Shown: piece by piece, positions 8,036 through 16,662 of the stretch
Position numbering within the stretch: position 1 is the first letter of the stretch
Layout of the letters: the number at the start of each line of letters is the position of its first letter
From: an uncultured Bacteroidota bacterium
Lineage (GTDB): Bacteria > Bacteroidota > Bacteroidia > Chitinophagales > Saprospiraceae
Assembly: GCA_937872515.1 (NCBI GenBank)
Contig: CALMSX010000087.1
Span: 1-42,362 of the forward strand
DNA: 42,362 nucleotides
Direction of reading: 5' to 3'
Translations under genes and position numbers: made by a program
The notes under the pieces: model-generated
The model's input: the letters and a program-made list of their open reading frames with translations, nothing else
Database searches by the model: none
Told to the model about the DNA's origin: nothing

Positions 8036-10102
8036 ATGATCAAGGCATTAAAGATTTCGCTTATCTGTTTCACTTTTTTGGGTCTTGGCTCATTGGCAGC
8101 ACAACCCATGACAATGGTAGATTACAATACTAAGCTGCAGGTAGCCGACCAGGCCGCTTCTGAAGGTGATTATTACGGAGCCATTGAGTGGTACACCAAA
8201 GCCTTTGAGGAAAGCAAGGACCTCAACCTACAGTTGGCCATTGCCGATTTGTACGTATTGGCAAGGGATTTTAACAAGGCAGAAAAAATTTATGACCGCA
8301 TCCTGAAAAGGGATAAAAAGAGAGAATATGAGGACATCAGGATTGACTTTGCCAAGGTCTTAAAAAGCCAGGGCAAGTACAGAGAAGCCCTGAGCGAATA
8401 CAATACCATTCTGGGCGATGCTGAGGCCACGGACTCATTAAAAGCCATTGCCCGATTTGAATTAAAAGGCATTGAAATGATGGACAACCTGGCACCTAAT
8501 CTGGAGGCCATTGTCAATTATTTACCCGGCAAGGTAAACAGCGGATCGGCTGAAACCTCACCTGCCATCGGACCAGACGGAAGTCTTTACTTTTCATCTT
8601 TCAATCGCAAAAAAGAAATCATCCTCGATGGTTCTGAAAAAGACTACCACGCCAAACTTTTTACAGCAGAAAAAAACGATAAGGGAGAATACGATAAAAT
8701 CACCGCACTGCCAGAAAACATCAACAGAACCGAGTTCAATACCGCAGGGGCGGCTTTCTCAAGAGATGGTAAGCGCATGTACTTTACCAGAGCCTTGCTT
8801 CAAAACAACAACATTGAATCTTCAACCCTGTTTGTTTCAACTCGCGGGGATGCAGGCTGGAGTGCTCCCCGGGAGATTACTGAGCTAAAGGGTGACTTTA
8901 TTGTCAAACACCCGTACGTGGGTGAGTTATTTGGCAACGAGGTGCTGTTTTTTTCATCCAATATGTTGGGTGGCCTGGGTGGTTATGACTTGTTTTACAG
9001 TCAAATCAAGGGCGACAGCTACGGCATACCAACCAATCTGGGCAATGTGATCAATACAGCTGCAGATGAGGTAAGTCCCTACTACAACAATGGAACCCTG
9101 TATTTTAGCTCCAACGGACACCCCAATATCGGAGGCTTTGACATCTTTTATGCCAACTGGAATGGCTTCAACTGGGAAGGACTCACCAACATAGGTTTCA
9201 ACTACAACTCCGCTTATGATGACCTCTTTTTCCGCTTCAACGAAAGTGGCAGCAGTGGATTTTTGGTGTCAAACAGGCCCAATAAGGACAAACAAAAAAT
9301 GAAGGGCAGCGACAGCTGTTGTGATGACATTTATGGTGTTTACATCAGAGAGTTGGTGATTGACCTTCTTTCAACGGTAGAAGACCAAAACGGAGCCCTA
9401 AATGGTGCCAATGTGGAGGTCTATGACCTGACCCTGGGGGGGTATCCTGAAACAAAGACCAACTTCAATGGAAATGTCTTTAATTTCCCATTGCTGGCAG
9501 ATAGAAACTACAAGGCCATCTTCAAAAAAGAAGGTTACTTTCCCGATACCATTACCTTCAACACCAACGGCATTGTAGAAGATAAAACCATCAAAAGAAC
9601 TACCAAACTAAAGGCAGATCCGGATTATGGCAAGGATGAGGTAGAAATTGTGACCATCAACCAAGCCATCAGGTTGAACAATATTTATTACAACTACGAC
9701 AAATCCGACATCTTACCGGATGCAGAGGAAGACCTTAATACCCTGTTGGAATTGATGGAAGACTATCCCGACATGGTGATTGAGCTTTCTTCACACACTG
9801 ATGCCAGGGGAGACGATGGCTATAATCAAAAACTGTCGCAGCGGAGGGCAGAATCTGCCAAGAACTGGCTGATAGCCAAAGGAGTCAACAAAGACAGGAT
9901 CAAGCCCGTTGGCTATGGTGAAAAGGTAATCCTAAACAAGTGTGCCAACAATGTAAGGTGTACAGACGCAGAGCACAGAATCAACAGGAGGACAGAATTC
10001 AAAATCATAGCCGGTCCACAGACCATTGAGATCAAAAAAGAAATCTTTAAAGACAAGGGTGGTGACAGAACGGGTGAAACGGCACCAAGGGGTAAAAATT
10101 AA
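8036..10102 (+). CDS. TPR / PD40 beta-propeller / OmpA-domain protein, PorE-like
   Basis: 688 residues. Signal peptide about 1-23 (ends SLAAQ). Domains in order: TPR helices (about 30-150), a WD40-like (PD40) beta-propeller with repeated PAIGPDGSLYFSS, AAFSRDGKRMYFTR and VSPYYNNGTLYFSS blades (about 165-440), a carboxypeptidase-regulatory-like beta sandwich (about 455-530), and a C-terminal OmpA peptidoglycan-binding domain (IYYNYDKSDI, then SSHTDARGDD and NQKLSQRRAESAKNWL, about 550-665). This order and length match PorE of Porphyromonas gingivalis, which links the T9SS PorK/N ring to the cell wall. No lipobox is seen, so a soluble periplasmic form is likely. Its TAA overlaps the stop of the convergent rsmG gene by three bases. 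Confidence 0.9.
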   Translation: MIKALKISLICFTFLGLGSLAAQPMTMVDYNTKLQVADQAASEGDYYGAIEWYTKAFEESKDLNLQLAIADLYVLARDFNKAEKIYDRILKRDKKREYEDIRIDFAKVLKSQGKYREALSEYNTILGDAEATDSLKAIARFELKGIEMMDNLAPNLEAIVNYLPGKVNSGSAETSPAIGPDGSLYFSSFNRKKEIILDGSEKDYHAKLFTAEKNDKGEYDKITALPENINRTEFNTAGAAFSRDGKRMYFTRALLQNNNIESSTLFVSTRGDAGWSAPREITELKGDFIVKHPYVGELFGNEVLFFSSNMLGGLGGYDLFYSQIKGDSYGIPTNLGNVINTAADEVSPYYNNGTLYFSSNGHPNIGGFDIFYANWNGFNWEGLTNIGFNYNSAYDDLFFRFNESGSSGFLVSNRPNKDKQKMKGSDSCCDDIYGVYIRELVIDLLSTVEDQNGALNGANVEVYDLTLGGYPETKTNFNGNVFNFPLLADRNYKAIFKKEGYFPDTITFNTNGIVEDKTIKRTTKLKADPDYGKDEVEIVTINQAIRLNNIYYNYDKSDILPDAEEDLNTLLELMEDYPDMVIELSSHTDARGDDGYNQKLSQRRAESAKNWLIAKGVNKDRIKPVGYGEKVILNKCANNVRCTDAEHRINRRTEFKIIAGPQTIEIKKEIFKDKGGDRTGETAPRGKN

Positions 10103-10728
10103 CCCTGGATATAAACCAGTGCCTTTTCTTCAAAGTAGGCTTCTTTAAAATATTTAGTAAGCGGGGTTATTTCCGAATATTCTCCCCGGGGCAGCAATTT
10201 TATTTCTGACCTGATGTCACCTCCCTTTAGGGCTATGATGCCATTGGGTATGGCATTAATATGTTTGGTTTTGATGATTTTTCTGGACCACATCAACAAT
10301 TTATCGATGGTAGCCACTGCGCGGGTAATCACAAAGTCAAATTTGAGGTCTTTGATATCTTCCACCCGGCTGTGACGGGTTTTAACATTGGTTAGTCCAA
10401 TACCGGCTGCTACTTCTTCTACCACTTTTAGTTTTTTGCCAATGCTGTCGACCAGCAAAAACTGACATTCCGGAAAAAGGATAGCCAGCGGAATACCTGG
10501 AAAACCGCCCCCGGTGCCCAAGTCCACGATCTGGCTGCCGTCTTTAAATTGTATAAACCGGGCGATTGCCAAAGAGTGTAATACATGGTGGAGATATAGA
10601 TTCTCGATGTCCTTTCTGGAAATAACATTTATTTGCTGATTCCACTCCAGATAGAGCGGGTACAAAGCTTCAAATTGTTTCTTTTGGTTGTCAGTCAGGT
10701 CCGAAAAATAAGGAAGGATTATTTCCAT
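10099..10728 (-). CDS. rsmG: 16S rRNA (guanine527-N7)-methyltransferase
   Basis: 209 residues, the normal size. It transfers a methyl group from SAM to N7 of G527 of 16S rRNA. The SAM-binding motif IVDLGTGGGFPGIPLAI lies at about 67-83, NVISRKD at 34-40 and the RAVA motif (DFVITRAVA) at about 131-139; these are diagnostic for RsmG/GidB. The start ATG at 10728 overlaps the end of the glycosyltransferase gene by 10 bases, so translation is probably coupled. Its stop codon shares bases with the stop of the convergent OmpA gene, so no independent terminator fits between them. Confidence 0.95.
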   Translation of the reverse strand: MEIILPYFSDLTDNQKKQFEALYPLYLEWNQQINVISRKDIENLYLHHVLHSLAIARFIQFKDGSQIVDLGTGGGFPGIPLAILFPECQFLLVDSIGKKLKVVEEVAAGIGLTNVKTRHSRVEDIKDLKFDFVITRAVATIDKLLMWSRKIIKTKHINAIPNGIIALKGGDIRSEIKLLPRGEYSEITPLTKYFKEAYFEEKALVYIQG

Positions 10729-11798
10729 GGATATTGTTTTTGTGGATTAAGTTTAAAGGCTAGCGCTGTGTAAAAACCGGCCAGAAAAACATCGGCCAGT
10801 GGGGTCAACAGCAGGTTGCCGGAAGCGTTGAGTTTTCGAAATATCGGATATTGCAGGGCGGACATCAAACCCATCATCATCATCCACACAGCAACAGTTT
10901 GGCTAAGGCTCAATTGTCCGATCACCAGGCCAATCAGCATGGTAAAATAAACGCCTAAATGAAGAGCGGCAAAGACACCCAATAATATTTTGTGACGCAA
11001 GCGGTAAAAAGAGGCGGTTGTATTTTGCCGCTGCCGCTGTCTGAACCAGGTAGTCAGGCTTTCAGGAGCATCAGAAACACAATGGGTGTAAGGGTGGAAG
11101 CAGATCGCTGTATTTTCTGCATTGGCGGCTGCTTGTACAAACATATCATCGTCGCCCGACACCAGGCCATTGTCAAAAAGATTCTGCCTGTTTTTTAAAT
11201 ACAGGGCACGGTCAAAAAGCATGTTTCTGCCCACACCCATGTAAGGCATGCCGGCCAACGCATAAGAGAGGTATTGCATGGCGATGTAGCTTGCCTCATA
11301 TCCTGCCAGCCTGGAAATGAAACTGCCTTTGACTCTGAGAGGGGCATAACCCAAAACAATTTGGGTTTTTGAATTTTTTAAGCTAGCAGCCATGGTATCA
11401 AAATACCTGAGTGACGACGGCAAACAATCAGAGTCGGTTACCAACACCCAATCATTTACAGCAGCCGCAACACCCTGGGCAATGGCGTGTTTTTTACCCT
11501 GACCATCGGAAATCAACAAACGAATCTTTTGATTGGCACAGCCCGCGATAAAAGCTTTTAAGGCTTCATCTTCTCCGTCAGAAACAATGACCATCTCCCA
11601 GTTTTTATGGTTTTGTTTTTGTATCTTTTGTACGAGTTGTTGGATGCCTTGTGTATTGTTTTTAACTGCTACCACAAGTGATAAAGGTAGGTTGAATTTA
11701 GTCTCATCCATAACCTGCCTGTGTAAAGCCAGTCTTACAAAAAGAAACAACCAATAGGTCATTCTACATCCCACCAAAACCAATAAAAAAGCAAACAT
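10719..11798 (-). CDS. Membrane-associated family 2 glycosyltransferase
   Basis: 359 residues. An N-terminal membrane segment (about 1-22) precedes a GT-A domain: LSLVVAVKNNTQGI (about 39-52), VSDGEDE (about 72-78), and the metal-binding DSD at 122-124. The QRQRQ motif (WFRQRQRQN) corresponds to the Q/RxxRW region of processive GT2 enzymes but lacks the Trp. Two or three further membrane helices follow (about 285-345). It presumably transfers a sugar to an envelope lipid or polysaccharide at the inner membrane. Acceptor and sugar are unknown. Starts 2 bases after the thiL stop and overlaps rsmG, so it is part of a tight run. Confidence 0.87.
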   Translation of the reverse strand: MFAFLLVLVGCRMTYWLFLFVRLALHRQVMDETKFNLPLSLVVAVKNNTQGIQQLVQKIQKQNHKNWEMVIVSDGEDEALKAFIAGCANQKIRLLISDGQGKKHAIAQGVAAAVNDWVLVTDSDCLPSSLRYFDTMAASLKNSKTQIVLGYAPLRVKGSFISRLAGYEASYIAMQYLSYALAGMPYMGVGRNMLFDRALYLKNRQNLFDNGLVSGDDDMFVQAAANAENTAICFHPYTHCVSDAPESLTTWFRQRQRQNTTASFYRLRHKILLGVFAALHLGVYFTMLIGLVIGQLSLSQTVAVWMMMMGLMSALQYPIFRKLNASGNLLLTPLADVFLAGFYTALAFKLNPQKQYPWK

Positions 11799-11800
11799 GC

Positions 11801-12838
11801 TTACGATTTGAAGTGATTCCAGCCCTGGGCTGAAATGCTGTGAGTTTGTCCGCCGGTAGTGACCAGTCGGATTCCTGCTTTTGCTTCTGTCATTTCACCA
11901 ATTACAAAAACATCGGGCATATACCTGATGGCTTCAAAATCGGATGGATTTACGGTAAACAGCAATTCATAGTCTTCGCCCCCGTGCAAGGCGCAGGTTA
12001 TGGGATCGAGATTAAATTGAATGGCCGTTTGTTCGGTCATTGGGTGGATGGGCACCTTGCCTTCCTCAATTAAAGCACCATTGCCCGATTGTTTGCACAG
12101 GTGAATGATCTCAGAGGCCAGGCCATCGGAAACATCAATCATGGAGGTAGGTATGATGTTGTTTTTTTCAAAATACAGGACGGCATCCTTTCTTGCTTCC
12201 GGCTTTAATATGCGTTCGATCAGATATTCAAATCCTTCTAACTCGGGTTGGATTTGAGGGCTTTCGCTGTATACCGATTTTTCTCTTTCTAAAATTTGCA
12301 AACCCAGGTAAGCGGCTCCCAAATTTCCGGTTACACATAAGATGTCGCCCGGCCTCGACCCACTTCTAAGGCTTACGGCCCCTTTTTCACATCGGCCAAT
12401 GGCGGTAATGCTGATGGTCATGCCCCTTGGTGAAGAGGTTGTATCTCCGCCCACCAGGTCTACTCCATAAAATTCACAAGCAAGGAGCATGCCGCTGTAC
12501 AGCTCTTCAAGTGCCTCTACCGAGTAACGATTGGAGATGGCCAATGCAACTGTGATTTGTTCGGGGATGCCGTTCATGGCATAGATGTCGGATAAGTTGA
12601 CCACCACCGACTTATAACCAAGGTGTTTGAGTGGGGTGTAGGCCAGATCAAAATGGATGCCCTCAACCAACATGTCGGTTGTGACCAGGGTATAATGATC
12701 GCCACTATCGATGACAGCTGCGTCATCTCCTATTCCTTTGATACTGGTACTTTGCTGAAGCACTATGTTTTCGGTCAAATGGTCGATCAGACCAAATTCA
12801 CCTAACTCGTTGACATCGGTTCTTTTGTTTGAATCCAT
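11801..12838 (-). CDS. thiL: Thiamine-monophosphate kinase
   Basis: 345 residues from ATG 12838. The frame stays open to 12880, but the upstream start would place a -7 promoter motif (12856-12863) inside the gene and adds a non-family N terminus, so 12838 is preferred; the protein then begins MDSNKRTDVNELGEFGLI, the usual ThiL opening. It phosphorylates thiamine monophosphate to thiamine diphosphate using ATP. Conserved motifs: GIGDDAAVID, TTDMLVEGIHFD, GGDTTSSPRG, GNLGAAYLG, DVSDGLASEI and HGGEDYELLFTV. No other thiamine gene is adjacent; it sits with envelope genes. Confidence 0.95.
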   Translation of the reverse strand: MDSNKRTDVNELGEFGLIDHLTENIVLQQSTSIKGIGDDAAVIDSGDHYTLVTTDMLVEGIHFDLAYTPLKHLGYKSVVVNLSDIYAMNGIPEQITVALAISNRYSVEALEELYSGMLLACEFYGVDLVGGDTTSSPRGMTISITAIGRCEKGAVSLRSGSRPGDILCVTGNLGAAYLGLQILEREKSVYSESPQIQPELEGFEYLIERILKPEARKDAVLYFEKNNIIPTSMIDVSDGLASEIIHLCKQSGNGALIEEGKVPIHPMTEQTAIQFNLDPITCALHGGEDYELLFTVNPSDFEAIRYMPDVFVIGEMTEAKAGIRLVTTGGQTHSISAQGWNHFKS

Positions 12839-12855
12839 TGTATTGGGTTTGGGTG

Positions 12856-12863
12856 CAAAAATA
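12856..12863 (-). promoter_or_regulatory. -7 element for thiL run
   Basis: Minus-strand TATTTTTG (TAnnTTTG), 18 bases upstream of the chosen thiL start; it supports that start and suggests a promoter for thiL-GT-rsmG separate from the RND gene run upstream. Confidence 0.45.
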
Positions 12864-12906
12864 CGGATATATGCTGACAACCACGGCGCATAAGGCCAAA
12901 TAGAGC

Positions 12907-15159
12907 CTATTTATACCAATATCGGATCAATAGAGGCAATAGATACAAATCACATATCAGGGCCGATACCAGGGTGATGGACACCAGAACACCCACAATC
13001 AGACTGGGTGGATGGGACGAAAACAGCATCACCAAAAACCCAAAAAACAAAATGACCGTGGTGAGCACCAGAGCTTTGCCGGTATCTTTGAAGGTGGCAG
13101 CGAGCGACTCTTCAACACTGAGTCCTTCCCCAATGCACAACTTAAAACGAGTGAGGAAGTGGATGGTGTCGTCTACCGCAATGCCAAAGATGACGGCAAA
13201 AATTATGGAGATGCCGGCCTCCAGTTCTATGTTGAAATATCCCAGCAGGGCAGCGGCGAATAACAAGGGGAGGATGTTGGGTACCATTGAAATCAGCCAC
13301 ATTCTCCAGTTTTTTAAGAGCCAGGCCATTAGCAATGAAATCAATAATACAGACAACAACAGGCCCTTCAACAAACTCTCTGTTACATAAACACTGTTTT
13401 TATCAAGGATGAGGCCGGTACCGGTTCGTCGTACCTCCATTAAAGACCTATCCACGTTTTGTTGCAACCATTGGTCGGTTTGTTTGCCTATGATTTTTAT
13501 GCTATCGGCCCCAATATCTGCAATAATGGTGGAAACCCTGGTCTTGTCTTTGTTTTTGTTCATTAAAACCGTTGCTTCTGCACTTTTCATCTTCGAAAGC
13601 AGGGTTCGGTATTCGTTGAATACAATGCTGTCTTCGGGTATTTTGTAATAGTCTTTTTGATTCCCGTTGGCCATCATGTGCATGCTCTTATAGATCATGG
13701 CCAGCGACAATGAAGATTTTACCGTACCGGTTGATCGCAGGTAGTTTTCCAGTTTATCGATTTCTGATACTACCTTGTAATCATCCGCCTTGTAAGGTGG
13801 CTTTACGGTGATGGCAAATTCAAGGGGTCTGAAACCCGCATAATTTTTTTCAAAAAACAAAAAGTCTTCCGTCACCTTAGCCCCTCGTGGAAGGTTGTCG
13901 ATCAACTTGTAGTTGGTGGTGATCTTACTGATGCCATACACGCAAATCAACGATGATGCGATAAAAAGAGCTGCAGTTCTTCCGGGATTTTTTAACACAA
14001 ATTGATAAGCAAAATCGGCAAAATGCTGGAGCCATACGGCCTTGCCCTTAGGTTGGTACAGCTGAGAAGGTTTAAACTGAATCAAAAGTCCGGGCACAAC
14101 GAGCAAAACCACCACAAAGGCAATCATCACCCCGATACCAGCATTGATGCCAAACTCCCTGATCACATTTAACCGGGAGGTGACCAGCGTTGCAAAACCA
14201 ACGGCAGTGGTAGCCGAAGTAAGGAAGGTGGCAAATCCAATTTCTTTGATCACCTTTACCATACTGGCAATCCGGTCATCATTATCGTTGGTACTGTCTA
14301 TGTACTTGCTCATGAGGTGGATCACATCAGAAGAGCCCACAATAAGAATCAATACAGGGTACAAGGCCGACATCAGGGTTAACTCCCGCCCAATTCCTGC
14401 CAATAGACCCATAAAGATGAGCAGACTGGCGGTCACACCTGTAATGGTAATGAGCACACTCCACCAACTGGCAAAGATCAGCCAAAGGATGATGGAAACC
14501 AGGATGGCGGAAATAATCGTGGATATCATTACTTCCCGTTGCTGCAATGCTACCAGTTCGGATTGGAAAAAGGTGCGACCCAGCAGGTGTACTTCATCCC
14601 AGGCGATACCGTTTTTGGTGAGCAGCAACTTTAGTTCACCCAACAAACTATCGGATTGTGCAACATTGATCTTGTTTTGGGTTTTTATGACAATGGCCGC
14701 ACTACTCATGTCTTTTGAAACAAAATAGCCCTTTACCCTCTCGTCGTTGGCAAGCATGGCACTGTCGGCCTTGAGCTGGACCCCATCATTTTTATGGACC
14801 AGGGGAAGCAATGAATATCCAAAAGGCGTTTTTACGGGGTATCGGGTAGAAGTGATGCTTTGAGAATTGACCACTCCCGGCAGCTCTCTGACATCGAGGG
14901 TCAGCGTGTGAAGTTTTTCTAAATAAGCTGTATCAAAAACCGATGATTTGTTTTTCAAAGCGATGAATAAAAAATTATCATCGTTTTCAAACTCGGAGGT
15001 GAAGCTTTTAAAAAAACTTAAGTCTTCATCCCCGTCCGGAAAAAACTGTTCAAATTCAAAATTGATGCGCAATCGGGTAAGACCGAAAATACTAAACAAA
15101 CAAAGCAATCCAAAAACAACAAAAAGGTACTTTCTATGGGTAAGCAGTTTTTGGATCAT
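12907..15159 (-). CDS. RND-superfamily (MMPL/patched-like) exporter
   Basis: 750 residues with the two-half layout of COG1033-type predicted exporters: a membrane helix at about 10-28, a periplasmic loop to about 205, a bundle of five helices (about 210-360), then the same plan repeated (helix about 390-410, loop to about 590, bundle about 600-745). Family residues include the GSSDVIHLMSKY and GIAVDDTIHFLTRFK segments in the fourth helix of each half, where the Asp residues carry the proton relay. Such pumps move lipids, hopanoids or other hydrophobic molecules across the inner membrane by proton motive force. The substrate here is unknown. A glycosyltransferase gene lies 9 bases upstream, which hints at envelope lipid export, though that is only context. 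Confidence 0.88.
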   Translation of the reverse strand: MIQKLLTHRKYLFVVFGLLCLFSIFGLTRLRINFEFEQFFPDGDEDLSFFKSFTSEFENDDNFLFIALKNKSSVFDTAYLEKLHTLTLDVRELPGVVNSQSITSTRYPVKTPFGYSLLPLVHKNDGVQLKADSAMLANDERVKGYFVSKDMSSAAIVIKTQNKINVAQSDSLLGELKLLLTKNGIAWDEVHLLGRTFFQSELVALQQREVMISTIISAILVSIILWLIFASWWSVLITITGVTASLLIFMGLLAGIGRELTLMSALYPVLILIVGSSDVIHLMSKYIDSTNDNDDRIASMVKVIKEIGFATFLTSATTAVGFATLVTSRLNVIREFGINAGIGVMIAFVVVLLVVPGLLIQFKPSQLYQPKGKAVWLQHFADFAYQFVLKNPGRTAALFIASSLICVYGISKITTNYKLIDNLPRGAKVTEDFLFFEKNYAGFRPLEFAITVKPPYKADDYKVVSEIDKLENYLRSTGTVKSSLSLAMIYKSMHMMANGNQKDYYKIPEDSIVFNEYRTLLSKMKSAEATVLMNKNKDKTRVSTIIADIGADSIKIIGKQTDQWLQQNVDRSLMEVRRTGTGLILDKNSVYVTESLLKGLLLSVLLISLLMAWLLKNWRMWLISMVPNILPLLFAAALLGYFNIELEAGISIIFAVIFGIAVDDTIHFLTRFKLCIGEGLSVEESLAATFKDTGKALVLTTVILFFGFLVMLFSSHPPSLIVGVLVSITLVSALICDLYLLPLLIRYWYK

Positions 15160-15168
15160 ATATAGTAT

Positions 15169-15909
15169 TTATTGATATAATTTTGATTGAAAAAGTCCAA
15201 GTTTCGAAAAAAAGTGGGTAATGGAAACGCCCATCACTCCTAAGCCATATTTAGAGCTTCTGACAAAATTGATGGAGCTCGCTTCCTCAAAATATTTGGT
15301 AGGACAGGTCACTTCTGCAATGTCAAAGCCTTTGTAAATAATTTGAGACAACATCTGGTTGTCAAAAATAAAATCATCAGAATTGCCTTCATAGTGAATG
15401 GCATTGAGTACTTCTTTGCTAAAGGCCCGGTAGCCGGTGTGGTATTCTGACAGCTTGTAGCCAACTAACAAATTCTGAAAGCCCGTGAGAAAACGATTGG
15501 CTATGTACTTATACAACGGCATGCCTCCCTTTAAGGCGCCTTTGCCCAAAATGCGACTTCCCAACACTACCGGAAAAAGCTCTTCTCCGATGATGTTGAC
15601 CATGCTGGGAATGAGTTTGGGGGTGTACTGGTAATCGGGGTGCAGCATGATGACAATGTCTGCATTGAGTTCAAGGGCCTTGTTGTACAATGATTTTTGA
15701 TTGCCACCGTAACCGCGGTTGACGGGATGTTGGATGACGTGCTGGATGCCCAGCGATCGGGCAAGTGCTGCTGTATTGTCTTTACTGGCGTCGTCACACA
15801 GGATCAACTCATCTACCAGGTCCATTGGTATTTCACGCAGGGTGGATTCCAGGGTTTTTGCTGCATTGTAGGCGGGCAGGACAACAACTACTTTTTTGTT
15901 TTTATACAT
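15169..15909 (-). CDS. Family 2 glycosyltransferase, dolichol-phosphate-mannose-synthase-like
   Basis: 246 residues from ATG 15909; a TTG five codons upstream is less likely. The protein starts MYKNKKVVVVLPAYNAAKTL. DDASKDNT (about 37-44) and HPDYQYTP, in which the second Asp of the metal motif appears, mark a DPM1-like GT2 domain. YHTGYRAFSKEVL is also characteristic of the polyprenyl-phosphate glycosyltransferase group. No C-terminal membrane helix pair is present, so it is the short soluble or peripheral form. It probably loads a sugar onto a polyprenyl-phosphate carrier. First gene of the RND run; no clear promoter motif was seen ahead of it. Confidence 0.88.
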   Translation of the reverse strand: MYKNKKVVVVLPAYNAAKTLESTLREIPMDLVDELILCDDASKDNTAALARSLGIQHVIQHPVNRGYGGNQKSLYNKALELNADIVIMLHPDYQYTPKLIPSMVNIIGEELFPVVLGSRILGKGALKGGMPLYKYIANRFLTGFQNLLVGYKLSEYHTGYRAFSKEVLNAIHYEGNSDDFIFDNQMLSQIIYKGFDIAEVTCPTKYFEEASSINFVRSSKYGLGVMGVSITHFFSKLGLFQSKLYQ

Positions 15910-16027
15910 GAGCCAAACTTTCAAAATAACCGCGAAGATAGCCGAATTGTTTAAGAAATTTTGGCATCAGGGGGCATAGATCAGCCGTCTTTGCTTAGTT
16001 TTGGGCTTAACTAAAGATTTTTTATTA

Positions 16028-16309
16028 ATGGAATCCACCCTGGCCCACTTACTTGTCTGCACGGTAATTGCGATGTGTGTTGCCCTGGTTTTTCAGAAAA
16101 AGTCAAGGGCTTCCTCGACCCTCAGACCCTGGCTGGTGGTGGCTTTGTCTGGTGCTTTATTAACCTTTTGGTTGTCGGCCAGTTCTGGTATTCTGACACA
16201 GAGCGACTTTAGCACCAATTGGTGGCTGGCGGTTCCTGTGGTAATCCTGGGCAGTTTTTTTGGCTGTGGAATCAGATGGCTGCTGATTCACCGTCGCCGA
16301 CCTCAGTAG
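16028..16309 (+). CDS. Small hypothetical membrane protein
   Basis: 93 residues from ATG 16028; an in-frame TTG at 16001 is a less likely start. Three hydrophobic segments are visible: about 4-25 (LAHLLVCTVIAMCVALVF), about 36-58 (LVVALSGALLTFWLSA) and about 66-88 (WWLAVPVVILGSFFGCGI), with Lys/Arg clusters after the first and third. This alternation looks like a real small integral membrane protein and not chance. I do not recognise the family. It lies alone between the divergent glycosyltransferase gene and the restriction-modification locus. Confidence 0.5.
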   Translation: MESTLAHLLVCTVIAMCVALVFQKKSRASSTLRPWLVVALSGALLTFWLSASSGILTQSDFSTNWWLAVPVVILGSFFGCGIRWLLIHRRRPQ

Positions 16310-16662
16310 TGGGTCGATCTTCGGTGACAAAGGGGAGCGACTTCCAATCGTCTCTGGGTGGTACAAAACAATCAATGATTTTACAGGCAGTAATCGCCCT
16401 GCCGATTGGTTTTATCTGTGAATAACTGTATTACTAGAATATTGTCAAGATGACTGGTACATTTAATTAGGATTGGTAAAATTTCTAATATGATGGATAA
16501 AAAGTTTGATTTATTTCATTTATGTTTTCCTTGCAAATGGTAGAAAACCACCGCTAAATTTCAAAATTTAGGAAATTTTGGAGAATCCAATGATATTCTA
16601 AAGGAATTCAAAAGGCATGTATTTTTGTTTTCACAACACCTTAAATCCCTTATCTTTGTAAT
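16310..16662. other. Intergenic stretch ahead of the restriction-modification genes
   Basis: The first 130 bases keep the host composition; from about 16430 the sequence turns A+T-rich and stays so through 19.8 kb, marking the probable left edge of the acquired segment. No gene or clear direct repeat seen. It ends with the promoter of the methyltransferase gene. Confidence 0.5.
16651..16658 (+). promoter_or_regulatory. -7 element directly ahead of the methyltransferase start
   Basis: TATCTTTG (TAnnTTTG) ends only 4 bases before the ATG at 16663; a possible TTTG at 16624-16627 is spaced 23 bases away, slightly long. Transcription would start at or next to the start codon, giving a leaderless or nearly leaderless message. 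Confidence 0.5.

Noticed and set aside
16490..16545. Tiny frame MMDKKFDLFHLCFPCKW ahead of the methyltransferase as a possible leader peptide or C protein
   Set aside because: Only 17 codons, no helix-turn-helix and no promoter motif; control role unsupported.
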